From Incurvaria masculella (lineage: Eukaryota; Arthropoda; Insecta; Lepidoptera; Incurvariidae): 64,000 nucleotides of DNA. Positions 55,201 through 64,000 of the stretch are shown here, in pieces. Both the position numbers and the translations under genes were made by a program. The notes beneath the pieces were generated by a model. That model was not told the origin of the DNA, did not search any database, and saw only the letters and a list, made by a program, of their open reading frames with translations. The first letter of the stretch is position 1. Each line of letters starts with the position of its first letter. The DNA lies in NCBI GenBank assembly GCA_946894095.1, contig OX335642.1, positions 21,649,021 to 21,713,020 on the forward strand, given 5' to 3'.

Positions 55201-55889
55201 CGATCACAGCATATCTCTTTCGCTTCTTCTACAATCATACATATTTTCAAACATGCTCTACGATTACGGGTGCTAGATACCTGACCTTTACGAAGTATTA
55301 CATCTATTTGATCGCCCTGCGTCCTCCTAGGCCGCCCGGGCAAGACATTTCCGCTCACATCTGCTTTGTAAATTTGTTTCGTCAAAATTTCGTCGTCCAT
55401 TTGTTCCATATGTACAAACCATCTTAGCATTCCCTTCTCGATTCTCGTGACATCTTTTTTCAGTTGACATTGCTTTCTAACTCAGTAATTTCTTAATTTG
55501 TCCATTATATTAACTCGGCATACTTTCCTCAAGCAACGCATTTCTACTGCATTTATTCTACATTCGTGCCTCTTCTGCGATACCAAAGACTCGTTTCCAT
55601 ACCTAAGTAAAGCTATTAGAGTGTCCTGCAAATACTGCTTGGACCAGACGGTATCCGCCTTTCCATAAAAAAAAAAGAAGCCCACCTTCTGCACGGTGTC
55701 TCCCTTCATGGGCGCGCGGCTGGGTACGAGGCTGGGCAGCGGGCGGCGCGCCTCCCCGCGCCGCGCCCCGCACCCACCCGCCGGCTGGTAGGACATCCGG
55801 TAGGTGGTGCAGCCCTCGAGGCGCACCGTGGGTCGCGCGTAGCGGCGGCGCGGCGCGTACGAGTCGGGTACGCGCGGCTGCTTGTAGCA
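52133..55889 (-). CDS. SAXO/FAM154-like gene, core (span; exons A-E listed)
   Basis: Five exons (55686-55889, 54441-54627, 53672-53814, 53177-53265, 52133-52229) join in frame into 240 residues. The product carries repeated Mn-type motifs: EGCTTYRMSYQP, DTVQKLSYLP (across a splice), SLTTQRHDYVPKP, EGCTTHKLSYLP and STVYKMSYLP (across a splice). Such repeats define the stabilizer of axonemal microtubules proteins (SAXO1/2), which bind along microtubules in cilia, flagella and centrioles. In insects, expression in sperm and sensory cilia is likely. Beyond the five exons, N- and C-terminal exons are uncertain. A MAP6-type relative is the main alternative. Confidence 0.8.
53177..53265 (-). CDS. 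SAXO-like exon D
   Basis: The exon has 89 bases, acceptor gaatgccacag/CTGATG and donor ATGAG/GTGAAA. It reads LMPRETLPWAFKSKYEKPTQ, then PVESTVYKM. The LPW and EKPTQPVE pattern is the typical link between Mn motifs. Ends in phase 2, matching exon E. Confidence 0.8.
53672..53814 (-). CDS. SAXO-like exon C, with probable GC donor
   Basis: The acceptor gttttttcaatcag/ACAAG starts the exon. It reads KTISRLSYLPPERCSQPRSY, then APQRCYEKP and APMEGCTTHKLSYLPNA. The only end that keeps exon D in frame is GCG/GCGAGT, a GC-AG intron; the nearby GT sites shift the frame and give a stop. The exon is present in two further copies at 49.2-49.5 kb. Confidence 0.78.
54255..54335 (-). mobile_element. SINE head fragment in SAXO-like intron
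   Basis: 'gtgcatgaatggggcgggga' with 'tggcatgcaaggcaagtccc' is the tRNA-like head of the SINE family in minus orientation; the body is missing. Confidence 0.55.
54441..54627 (-). CDS. SAXO-like exon B
   Basis: The acceptor tgctttcacag/CTTTCG and donor GGAGG/GTAAGT bound 187 bases. It reads LSYLPNPVCVTRSIRPCHHD, MWDQGPMQSLTTQRHDYVPK, then a stretch ending HCVETPME. The Mn motif is TTQRHDYVPKP. Phases are 0 in and 1 out. A damaged duplicate lies at 50384-50558. Confidence 0.82.
55143..55683 (-). pseudogene. RTE-type reverse transcriptase remnant
   Basis: Two frames carry the polymerase tail: ALLRYGNESLVSQKRHECRI, then NAVEMRCLRKVCRVNIMDKL (55482-55660). This continues after a shift as LRWFVHMEQMDDEILTKQIY, then ADVSGNVLPGRPRRT and ISFAYPSGKAGS (55143-55430). 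The order matches a lepidopteran RTE-like element. The left edge of the coding part begins within a few bases of the exon A splice donor. Confidence 0.85.
55686..55889 (-). CDS. SAXO-like exon A
   Basis: The acceptor gttgattag/TGCTAC and donor CAGAAG/GTGGGC bound exactly 68 codons. It reads CYKQPRVPDSYAPRRRYARP, then TVRLEGCTTYRMSYQP, a Gly/Arg insert, and PSLVPSRAPMKGDTVQK. It resembles exon C (CSQPRSYAP...EGCTTHKLSYLP) and probably shares its origin by internal duplication. Confidence 0.82.
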
Positions 55890-56267
55890 CTAATCAACCA
55901 AAGGAACCAATATCGTGCTCGCATCCTGAGCTGGCGCTAGATGCATTGACATTTTTCCCACGTTTCCGAGGCATCGGTGAAGAGGGCAAGTTGTTAAGAG
56001 AGTCGTAAACCTATCGATTCCCCATATTGCAGCTGATAACCATTTCGTAAATTTTGGATTCTATAATATATCGTCTAAATCTACATATTAAATATTGGAA
56101 CATTAGAAAAAAATGTCTTTTCTTACCAAACATTTGTATTAATTTTTTTCACTTAAATATACATATATTTACAAAAAAACAAAAACATACGCACATAGAA
56201 TAAAACTTTCCCGAGTGAATAAAAAATGTTTGATTAAAATCTGACAACTTTTAGGAGTATGGACATT

Positions 56268-56313
56268 TGAAAACGCCAGTCGATCGGTTTTCCGTAAACG
56301 CCAATTTAGGTGA
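56268..56313. mobile_element. MITE family C, isolated right end
   Basis: 'gaaaacgccagtcgatcgg' through 'gtaaacgccaatttaggtg' matches the right end of 17220-17523. No left partner is nearby. Confidence 0.7.
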
Positions 56314-56911
56314 CAGCTGGGAAGGGTCTCTGAATGTTTTCACTAACTACACTGCTGCCATACGAATGAGTGTTGTTCGCCACTCTCGTCCTTCCATGCA
56401 TGCTGCTTAATCAATTAAAAACAGCTATTTTATTATACGACCGACTAAGGGTCGAGTGCACAAAATCTGGTAAGTATTATAGCGATGTTTGTTACGGATC
56501 TATCTTCTTTCTTCATCAAGCGAAACATAAGGCCGGATATATGTTAATTTTGAAATTATCACTAACCAGAGACTTAGAACTTTGATCATATCCTGTGTGA
56601 GTCTATTCCATACGTTAGTTTACGTAAAATCTAATCAACTCTGGGTAGTTACAATCGTACACAAACTCGCCGAGTGAACAGGCAAGCAGTGTTTAATTCG
56701 GATGTTTCGCTGCATTTCTTACCGTGCTAATTGGTAAATTTCAGTTCACATGGCCGAATAACACGTCGCTTGACAGTTAGCACGGTACGAAATGCTAATA
56801 AACGTCAGATTTAATAACTAACTAGCCTGTTCATTTTATTTTTTAGAGAGTTTACTCTGCGAATTTACCCTGCTAATCGCCTTGATCTGACCAAGACAAT
56901 GTGATAAGAAC

Positions 56912-56986
56912 CGGTTTCATGATTCGTGGTCTCTTGCAGCAGCACTCGCGGCACGGGCAGCCGCCCGCGGCGTCGGCCGGGAACAT
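56912..56986 (-). CDS. Possible first exon of SAXO-like gene, Cys-rich
   Basis: The ATG at 56986 has an excellent context (GGCGCCACCATG). It reads MFPADAAGGCPCRECCCKRP, then RIMKP, and a weak GTTCTT donor in phase 0 would join exon A. SAXO proteins begin with a short CxC..C cluster, which this resembles. The donor is poor, so an intermediate exon may be missing. Confidence 0.42.
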
Positions 56987-57104
56987 GGTGGCGCCCGGCG
57001 CCCTAGCGGCCGCGGGGCACGGCAAGCATCTGTCGACAGACGCTGTCAGTGCCTGTTCCTGGACCGCAACGGTCGTGTCTGCACAGCTCGTGGTCTAGGA
57101 GCTA

Positions 57105-57460
57105 GAGGACTTGCCTTTCATGCGAGAAGTCTGCGTCCTAATCCTCGCCCATCATGCACCACATTCTTTATCTTTCCGAGTAGGATAAAAGGATTTAGTT
57201 ACAAATGCGAGCTGTTCTATTGTTCGGAATCCATATAAAACTGTAGGTCCCCTTCCCCTACTAGGTTGTAGGGTTAAGCCCGCGCGGGTTGGTACCACCG
57301 CATTGGATGAAACTACGGTTGAAGCGACAATGAAAAATTGTCCGTGTTTTCCATCCAGTTCAATGAAGGGAAGGTCCTGTCATGGCACCTAATTCCTTCG
57401 GGAATATGGTGTATGGGGCTAATATCATAACGGTAGTTGTGTGCTATTAGCCATCTATGT
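57105..57460 (+). mobile_element. tRNA-derived SINE (plus orientation)
   Basis: It starts near 'ggtctaggagctagaggact', with the family body 'cggaatccatataaaactgt', 'gggttggtaccaccgcattg' and 'ggcacctaattccttcggga'. The B box region is diverged. Confidence 0.7.
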
Positions 57461-57736
57461 CCCCTCCACAACCATTGTAGTGACATTTGCAGCGGCATAC
57501 TGTGGCAACTCAACGGCTCGCACAGGGCACAGCACGCATCTGTCTTCCTATACAACAACACTTGTCAACAACCCTTGTAGTGACACACATCAGTCGGCAC
57601 ATGCTATGGGTTTATTCCTGCATATTCACAATCCTAGTGACCGGGGCAGCTGCGTCCTGCGTGAACTCTGCTACCGCAACATAACCAAAAACAATTAAGA
57701 TTTTAAGTTTTTGAATTTGAATTTTGAATAATTCAG

Positions 57737-57772
57737 ATGGAGGTGAAGAAGTAACATTCTTCACCTCCATGG
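57737..57772. repeat. CACCTCCATGGG hairpin, copy 4
   Basis: 'ggaggtgaagaa' pairs perfectly with 'ttcttcacctcc', spacer 'gtaaca', followed by 'atggg'. It is the most perfect of the four copies. Confidence 0.75.
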
Positions 57773-58149
57773 GTTCAGCCCGCAAGATCTTTACCTTGTA
57801 GTCTTATTAGGTACTCACTCAGGCATTGTGATATCAGTTATGAAGCATTAACAATCAAATAGAATATTAAGTGCTAGTACGTTAGCGAAAATAACAAATA
57901 ATTGTTGGCTAAATACTTCGAAAAACATTGCGATATCCAAAAGTACACAAAACTTTCAGATCGGGGTGATTAGAAAAACTAGTTTTAATTGCTGTCAAAA
58001 TGTCTGACTTACTCGGTTGCCAGTTTTTCCAAATCCGAAAATTGAAAAAAACTCGAATATTTTAACATTGTTGTCATCTAAAAACCACATTTAACACATT
58101 CAGTATATTTGGATTTACTGTCGGATTTTCAGCTTCCTTGAGCTGCTCG

Positions 58150-58480
58150 TAGTCGTAGCCTAGTGGCCCGGGAACTTGCCCAGCATACCAGAGGTCTAGG
58201 TTTAAATCCTAGGCCCGTTTATGCATCACTTTCACTCTCTTTCCGAGTTGGATAAGTGCGTCACGGATGCAAGCTGCTCAATGGTTCGGAATTTATGTAA
58301 AACTGTAGATTCCCTTCCCCTACTAGGTGGTAGGGTTTAAGCCCGCCCGGGTTGGTACGATCGCATTTTTCCGTGTTTTCCATCCAGTTCAAAGTAGCCG
58401 TGCTCATAAAGGGAAGGTCTTGGGATGGCACCTAATTCCTTTGGGAATGTGGTGTATTGGGCTAATATCATAAAATAATA
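58150..58480 (+). mobile_element. tRNA-derived SINE (plus orientation)
   Basis: The A box 'tagcctagtgg' and B box 'ggtttaaatcc' are intact. The body continues with 'gggtttaagcccgcccgggt' and 'ttggtacgatcgcat', and ends near 'gtattgggctaatatcat'. Confidence 0.85.
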
Positions 58481-60152
58481 TTATTCAAAATATAACTAAA
58501 TTATATCTTTCATCATCGGGTTACTTACTACCGCTAGTTTTGTTTTCTTGAATTCTATGAAGAAAATAAACCCCAACGTCAATCCCGGAGGTTATACTCT
58601 GTGAAACGATATTTTTTGCCATCCAATTTAGATAAGACTTCATACAGTTTTTTTTTAGGTTTCTCGGGATTGTCATGTTACTGTGGCAGGTTTGATGAAT
58701 ACCTTGAGAATATGAATTCAACTGAATACCTTAATAAAACATGAATCTCTTATAAAATGTTTATTCCCTCTGGGATTAAGTATAAATTACACTCAGTGAT
58801 AATCCTCGACTGAATCAAGTACAAACGTTACACATATACCTTAAACCACTCACACTCACAGCACAAGTTCAGCCACAACTTTACCAACAAGACACATACA
58901 GAACTGTCCAACGTGATCTTGCTACATCTAACCAGTTAAGGACTTAAATCAAAATACCAATGGAGTGAAAAAGCTCACCCTAGCAAATTACACATTGATT
59001 TTCTACTACGGGAATCCATAAGTTTGTTTTACCAACAAATACACATTCTTTCAAAGAAGAAAATTCACAAGGAAGTTGTTGACTGTGGTAAAAATAATAA
59101 AAAAAACAAAACACAAACAGTTGTTTTTTCTAACATCTATAATCTGTCGAACCATTTATTTAACTTTTGACACCTCGAGTGTGATGTCCTAATGTGTCAT
59201 CGATTCGATTACTTTTAACAATCAACTTTTTTATGTAGAAACTGTATACAATTCAACGCGTTCATATTTTATTGTTGCTCAACAAATAATCAAAAACAGC
59301 ATCTTGCAAGTATTTTATTTTTTGTCTATGATTGTTATTATATTTTGTTGAACTTCATAGGCACGCTTACTTCAAAAGTAAAATAAATGGTTGCACCGAC
59401 TGTAGTTGAATGATTGAATTCATTAAGTTAGGTTAGGTTAGGCTTATCACTCTCACTTGCCAAGAGCCGCCTGCACGACAGAGTGCACTATTTCCTTGAT
59501 TGGAAGAAGAGGCTGTACCTTGTCATTTTTAGTTTTGATTCCGTGTTGCAACATTGCTATAGTGTTGATGAACCATTCTAATCTTTGCTTTTGTTTATTT
59601 CAGAATAATAACACGGACCAGTCAGGGGAAGACATTAAATGGTATAGGTCATGATAAATCTTCATGGTTTTAATTTTCTCATGGTAAATTAACTTTGAAG
59701 TATTCGTGAAATGAATTAGTGTGAGTACTGTGTACCATCACTTTATAAAATTTCGACCTATACTACTTATGAGTACTGTGTTCAGTATACTGAATAAGGG
59801 ACGTATTCTATAGCATTAAGTGCTTACGATCAATTACTGTATACTTGCTTGAAAAAAAAAAATTAAAAATGCTTGAAAACTTGAAATATGTAATAGGATA
59901 AAGGAAGATAAGGACGAAAAATAAAAAAAAATAAACACTAAACAGGGTATTTTGTAATTTTGGAAGTAAGCACTCATTCTTCGGAAGCATTTAGATCTAC
60001 AACCAGTTACAAAAAAAAAAATTTCAAGAATTATTTACGACACCAACCCTAGTATTCCTGGTCTACACTACTTGTAGTTCGGTAATGACTCAAAAAATCA
60101 CGTATATTTCGTGCGGGTTTAACCCGAGATCTGGTCGTTTGTATCTAGGGGA
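58481..60152. other. Intergenic region between p47 and the SAXO-like gene
   Basis: This holds the 3' flank of p47. No exon is supported. Three TTAGG units occur near 59426-59443 ('ttaggttaggttagg'), matching the insect telomere motif but too short to mean more than chance. Confidence 0.45.
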
Positions 60153-60285
60153 CTACTTGAGGTGTTGCACGACGAGCGAGTTGAGGAGCTTGGCGTCGGC
60201 GAGCGTGGCGGAGGGGTCGCTCAGCTCGGCGCTCGGAAACGTCGTCATCAGGATGAACGAGCGCAGCTGGTACTGCGGCTCCGCG
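60153..60285 (-). CDS. p47 last exon: end of UBX domain
   Basis: The acceptor gtgagtgcag/CGCGG precedes AEPQYQLRSFILMTTFPSAE, then LSDPSATLADAKLLNSLVVQ and HLK, stop TAG at 60153. The FILMTTFP segment forms the strand and loop that contact p97; TFP replaces the FPR of other UBX proteins, as in p47 orthologues. Confidence 0.93.
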
Positions 60286-63200
60286 CTGCACTCACAGGTC
60301 AAGGAGTACACTGATGCGAGCTAGGCACATTAAATAAACCATCTGAGAGCTATGTCGGTACGTTTTGTTTTTTATGATAAGTAAACTTATATCCATGATA
60401 TACACCCTTAAATATTTTGATACAAATCTTTAGACGCCATTGAATGGAGCTCGATCACCTCATTATCCTCTTGCTAGCTGGACATGGAGCTTTAATATGT
60501 CACACGAGAGAAGCAGAGATGGGGAAACATTAATTACATCCATCACACCATCCCATTCTCACATTACACTGAAATAACCACAGGTCTAATTTTGTAGAAA
60601 TCGCCACAGGAGTGCCGGGATCGCAACTGGGTCCAGTTTTGTTTAGGTTATATGATATTAGGGTTTCATGTTCACTCTGATTTTACAGTACACTCAATAT
60701 AATTTGGGTCATCTTTAAATAAATCTCGCACAGCTAGCCAGCAGATGCAGGCTTCTGGGACACAAACAAAACAGACCTGGGCACAAGGACATTACACAGT
60801 AAGCCGTCATCACAGAGCCAGCGAGTTCTTTTCGTCCGAATTCAAAAGCAGACACACAGATGTGCATATATATTGCAAAGGATACGTAGTGATGTAGTCA
60901 CGGAGATGTGCAACGGTATGCGTGTGGTTGAAACGGCCCAGGATTCGTCTGCCGTCTGCCAGACGCACCTGCAACACATCCAACCTGTAGGCAATTGGAA
61001 AAGTGGACCTGACGATATACCACTGTCGGCAGTGTGTGTGAAAGAGGGTGAGGGTATTATTATATCTGCACAATCGACATAGATGGATAATATTGATCAC
61101 AGATCATTCAATATTCTCTGATGGCCTACAATGTCAATCATTGTCTGCTATTACACCTAACCGATCTGCCATCGCTCAAGCATTGATCAAGCACTAAGCA
61201 TTGATTAAAATTGATTACAAGCCCATCGTTTTAAACCCAATCTGCCACAACGCTTGTGCATCAACCATCAGCGGTCATTCAGCATCATTCAGCGGTCAGG
61301 TAATTATTATGCTCCGAGCAAAGCCGCACCAGCACTGCCATTCTTGCCCCAAATCAATCCTTTATTTCATTGCGTTGTTTCATAACTAGCTGCATATTCA
61401 CATATTTATCCACAGTATTTATAGAGACTTAAAGAAGCAGATCTAACAAATAATTTATTAATAAGTAAGTAAACATATTGTTCATTGATTAGCCAGCTTT
61501 TGTTGATCTATCCACACATGGTGGATCAATTAACGTTCGGCGCGTTTAACAAACCGCAACTCACCATCCTAAGTTATTACACTAGCGCCGTTGACGTTTA
61601 TCAATGTCTGATGCCACAAGGATAGCGTATAGACCGTGCAGGTGCCATAACACTCTGAGAGAGATTGAGGCAGGGAGTGAAGGTGTGAGGGTGTGTGTGT
61701 GTGTGTGAGTTTTTAGTGAACAGGTTACGACCTGGACGGTGGTGATGGGCTGCGACTCATCCAGGCCGAGTGCGGCGGCGGCGGCGCGCTCGTTGGCCGC
61801 GCGGTCGCTCACGTCGGCCGCGACCGGCGCGGTGACGCCCACCGTCGGCGGCGCCGGGCTGCCACACACACATAACAACCCTGAATTCATATTCACTGAG
61901 ACCACTTGGGTCACCTCTTTTCCTGGAATATGGTTGGGAGAGGCGATGGCTGGACCCGGCGTCGCTAGCGGGTGGTGTTTGTGGGAGCTGGCCTGCTCCA
62001 ATTAACATGTTTGATGGTAAGCATAATCTTTGCAAATTAAACTGATGTTTGTCATGAAGTTCTGACAAACTGATCACGCATTGTTATTATTCGTTATTTC
62101 ATATTTGTTTATTGTTTTACCATTTCTGATTGTTAATGTAACAAAAAAATAAAATAATTTATTTACACAAACAGGTGCCAATGATTTGTAGAGCTATGAG
62201 CAGTGGCAAACACTTTCGTAACATTGGACTAAGAGGACCTTACTTACAGTCTTCACTGTGAATGTTGAACTGGCTAATAAGAAAATATGACAAATCCAAG
62301 AGTGTATACTGTCTATGGATGATGAATAAACAGTAAAAAAAAGAAAGAAAGAAAGTTGAAGAGTTCCTTTGTCTGGAGCTAACCCTCGATGTCGATTCAG
62401 ATCATGTCATCGGAACGGAACCAACATGTAAAAATTCAACCCCGTAGGATAAGAGGAAGTGGTTCTAATTCAGCTTGCAAGATTTGACCTAAACACCTGC
62501 ATTACAAACATACATACAAACATGGCAAGTTAAATAAAAGCTTGTAAAAAATATAATAAAAACAATTTGAAGGTAGGTTGGTAGTGGAGCTGGTAGCTGG
62601 TGGGCTCACCTGCCCAGCATGTGTCCCTTGCCGGTGAAGGCGGCCGCCTTGGTGGTGGTGGGCGCGGGGCACGCCTCATGCCGTCGATCCTCCAGGCTCA
62701 CGCGCACCTCGCCCCCGCCCGCCGCCAGCTCCGGCGGGATTTCCCTGCCATCACACACGAACACACATACACACACTATCAGGCCACGTATCATGCAACC
62801 ACGGAGTGTCAGGGGTCATCCTTACACTGCAAAAGGCGACAATAAATATCCGTTAATTTGAGATTATAATATGAAATGTTTTATATTAAATAAACCAAGT
62901 GAGAGCTACGTCCGTATGTTTTGATTTTTATTGGTAATAACCATTAACATAACAACTTAAACATTTTGCTACAAATCGTTAAAGGCCATGTATATACCAT
63001 ATATTATGAAAAAACAAAACGTATCTAGTATCTATTTATGTAATGTGCAAAATTGATGTTATTTTTTAATTTGAGTAAGGAAAAGGTACAAGCCATTGTA
63101 AGAAACTCGGTCAACTCAGTGTTCTTGCTTCACAATGCATTCTACATACATACATTAATATCACATACATATTTTAGTTGGTCTGGTTTTGACGCTTGCT

Positions 63201-63415
63201 TATTTTGTGTTGTTGCATTAATAACTTTGGTATCTTATAATGGTGTGGAACCACCAGCTAGGCTTGGGGAAGGACTATCCGCCGCACACTCACCCGCGCC
63301 TAACAAACTCGAGGAAGGCAGCGTTGGCAGGCTCCCTGTAGGGCCGCAGCGCGCCCGCGTCCACCGTGAACCCCTCCCGGAACAGCTGCAGTCGCACCGA
63401 CCGCACACCGCCCTC
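60153..63415 (-). CDS. p47 / NSFL1 cofactor, C-terminal part (span; exons listed)
   Basis: Five exons (63294-63415, 62610-62744, 61732-61858, 60886-60968, 60153-60285) join without any frame break into about 200 residues plus stop. They encode the complete SEP and UBX domains of p47, the adaptor that brings the p97/VCP ATPase to Golgi and ER membrane fusion after mitosis. The SEP domain mediates trimerisation, and the UBX domain binds the N-domain of p97. The N-terminal UBA region must lie beyond the right edge. The order, spacing and motifs match the family throughout. Confidence 0.93.
60886..60968 (-). CDS. p47 exon: start of UBX domain
   Basis: The acceptor gatgtgttgcag/GTGCG and donor ACTAC/GTATCC bound 83 bases. 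It reads VRLADGRRILGRFNHTHTVA, then HLRDYIT. The RLADG and FNHTHTV pattern is the first beta hairpin and helix of the ubiquitin-like UBX fold. Confidence 0.93.
61732..61858 (-). CDS. p47 exon: linker before UBX
   Basis: The acceptor tgtgtggcag/CCCGG and donor GTCCAG/GTCGTA bound 127 bases. It reads PAPPTVGVTAPVAADVSDRA, then ANERAAAAALGLDESQPITT and VQ. The LDESQPITTVQ motif immediately before VRLADG is conserved in p47. A (GT)n run lies in the intron just past the donor (61690-61710). Confidence 0.92.
61888..62340 (+). mobile_element. Non-LTR element 3' end, family D (copy 2), in p47 intron
   Basis: It shares 'gctggcctgctccaatt', 'tttgtcatgaa' and 'actgtctatggatgatgaat' with the copy at 28165-28595, and ends 'gaataaacagtaaaaaaaag'. 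It lies in opposite orientation to the host gene. Confidence 0.7.
62610..62744 (-). CDS. p47 exon: second part of SEP domain
   Basis: The acceptor gtgtgatggcag/GGAAAT and donor GGGCAG/GTGAGC bound 135 bases. After completing Gly it reads EIPPELAAGGGEVRVSLEDR, then RHEACPAPTTTKAAAFTGKG and HMLG. EIPPEL and the FTGKGHMLG end are hallmarks of SEP domains. Confidence 0.93.
63294..63415 (-). CDS. p47 exon: first part of SEP domain
   Basis: The acceptor ggtggtgtgcag/GAGGG and donor GCGCGG/GTGAGT bound 122 bases. It reads EGGVRSVRLQLFREGFTVDA, then GALRPYREPANAAFLEFVRR. The L..L.R.GFTVD.G.LR.Y..P.N..FL pattern is the SEP domain core. Confidence 0.93.
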
Positions 63416-63543
63416 CTGCACACCACCCGTACATTCATTGCTATAGTCCCACATACTCGTAGGTCATTTTGCGCCTGGCTGGGGTCACCAGTGTCATCTT
63501 TTAGTTACCACAGGAAATAAAATCCCCCATTTATGAGGGATGT

Positions 63544-64000
63544 TGTTACGAGCGTGCCCCGCAGCGAAGACATTGCGCTGCTACACTACCAAAGTGCGCC
63601 AAATCGTTCCTTCAAGTCTCAGTAGATGGCGCTACTTGTCTTATTCAATTGCGAAAGCTATTGCATCACTGTCGTCCCATATAAAGTGACGTCTCGTCCA
63701 GCTGACTTCAGAAACAAATCTCGAACATTCGAGTAATGTCTCGAAGGAGATTGTTCTCGACTGCTGCCCTACATGGGCGCCTAGAAATCGGTGGAGTGTT
63801 ATGGAAAAGAAGCTCCACCGATATAAAAGGCGCCCAAGGCGCTGAGGGCGGCAGTCTATTTTTGGTAGCGAAACGAGCGACAGTAAGCGATACTAAGAAA
63901 AGTGAACTAGCTCTGAAGTGAATCAGTGAAGTGAGTGACATAGTTTGCAAATTAGTGTTTGAATTAACCTAGTGTGAAATTTTAATTGTGAGTTTGCTTG
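63544..64000 (+). mobile_element. Possible LTR running off the right edge
   Basis: It begins 'tgttacgagcgtgccccgca'. A TATA box (tataaaagg, about 63814) is followed some 35 bases later by an initiator-like GCAGTCT. This fits the U3-R promoter of a gypsy/Pao-type LTR. The 3' end and primer binding site would lie beyond the window. The short plus frame at 63736-63921 crosses the TATA box and is not called a gene. An ordinary gene promoter is the alternative. Confidence 0.4.

Noticed and set aside
59426..59443. Three TTAGG units as a telomere remnant
   Set aside because: Three units are too few to distinguish from chance or from a repeat fragment.
61739..62005. Plus-strand 88-codon frame
   Set aside because: Antisense of the p47 linker exon plus intron sequence.
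1..64000. CRISPR array, operon or phage-like system
   Set aside because: No regularly spaced palindromic repeats with unique spacers, no operons. The exons, splice sites and elements are those of an insect nucleus.

Overview
This window is nuclear DNA from an insect, most likely a moth or butterfly (Lepidoptera). It is AT-rich and intron-rich, and crowded with short inverted-repeat (MITE) elements, tRNA-headed SINE copies, non-LTR retrotransposon fragments and mariner debris. The protein matches rest on recognising family motifs, not on a database search. No bacterial operon, CRISPR array or intact virus was seen.

Three protein-coding genes can be supported, all on the minus strand, each split into short exons with consistent splice phases. 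(1) About 37.0 to 9.56 kb, continuing past the left edge: the 5' half of Mctp (multiple C2 and transmembrane domain protein, an ER calcium sensor that works at synapses). It has two phase-matched alternative 5' starts (36.97/34.6/33.3 kb or 15.2 kb) that feed into shared exons at 14.5, 14.1, 11.6 and 9.6 kb encoding the first C2 domain. An unassigned first coding exon lies at 4.8-5.4 kb. (2) About 57.0 to 45.4 kb: a SAXO/FAM154-like axonemal microtubule protein built of Mn-type repeats. Five exons (55.9 to 52.1 kb) join perfectly in phase; N- and C-terminal exons are tentative, and two of its exons are duplicated and decayed at 49.2-51.3 kb. (3) 63.4 to 60.15 kb: the C-terminal part of p47/NSFL1C, the p97/VCP adaptor, with complete SEP and UBX domains and the stop codon; its 5' end lies past the right edge.

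The most striking structure is at 8.47-9.77 kb. The Mctp exon coding the second half of C2A is tandemly repeated with an exact 215-bp period (213-bp exon plus 2 bp), without introns, about five full copies plus two partial ones. Each junction is a consensus splice donor, the extra 2 bp throws copies out of frame, and copies alternate in two types, giving a 430-bp higher-order repeat.

The rest is introns and intergenic DNA filled with mobile elements: a relic mariner with a MITE inside it (2.9-4.3 kb), fold-back elements (6.5, 12.1, 14.2, 15.7, 16.4, 25.5, 28.9, 29.4 kb), a TTAA-flanked MITE pair (23.5 and 31.6 kb), three MITE families with several copies each, reverse transcriptase remnants (22.3, 26.7, 34.1, 46.2, 55.1 kb), dispersed SINEs, a 67-bp minisatellite (40.9 kb) and a possible LTR at the right edge. 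The genes share no pathway that the sequence shows; they are simply neighbours.
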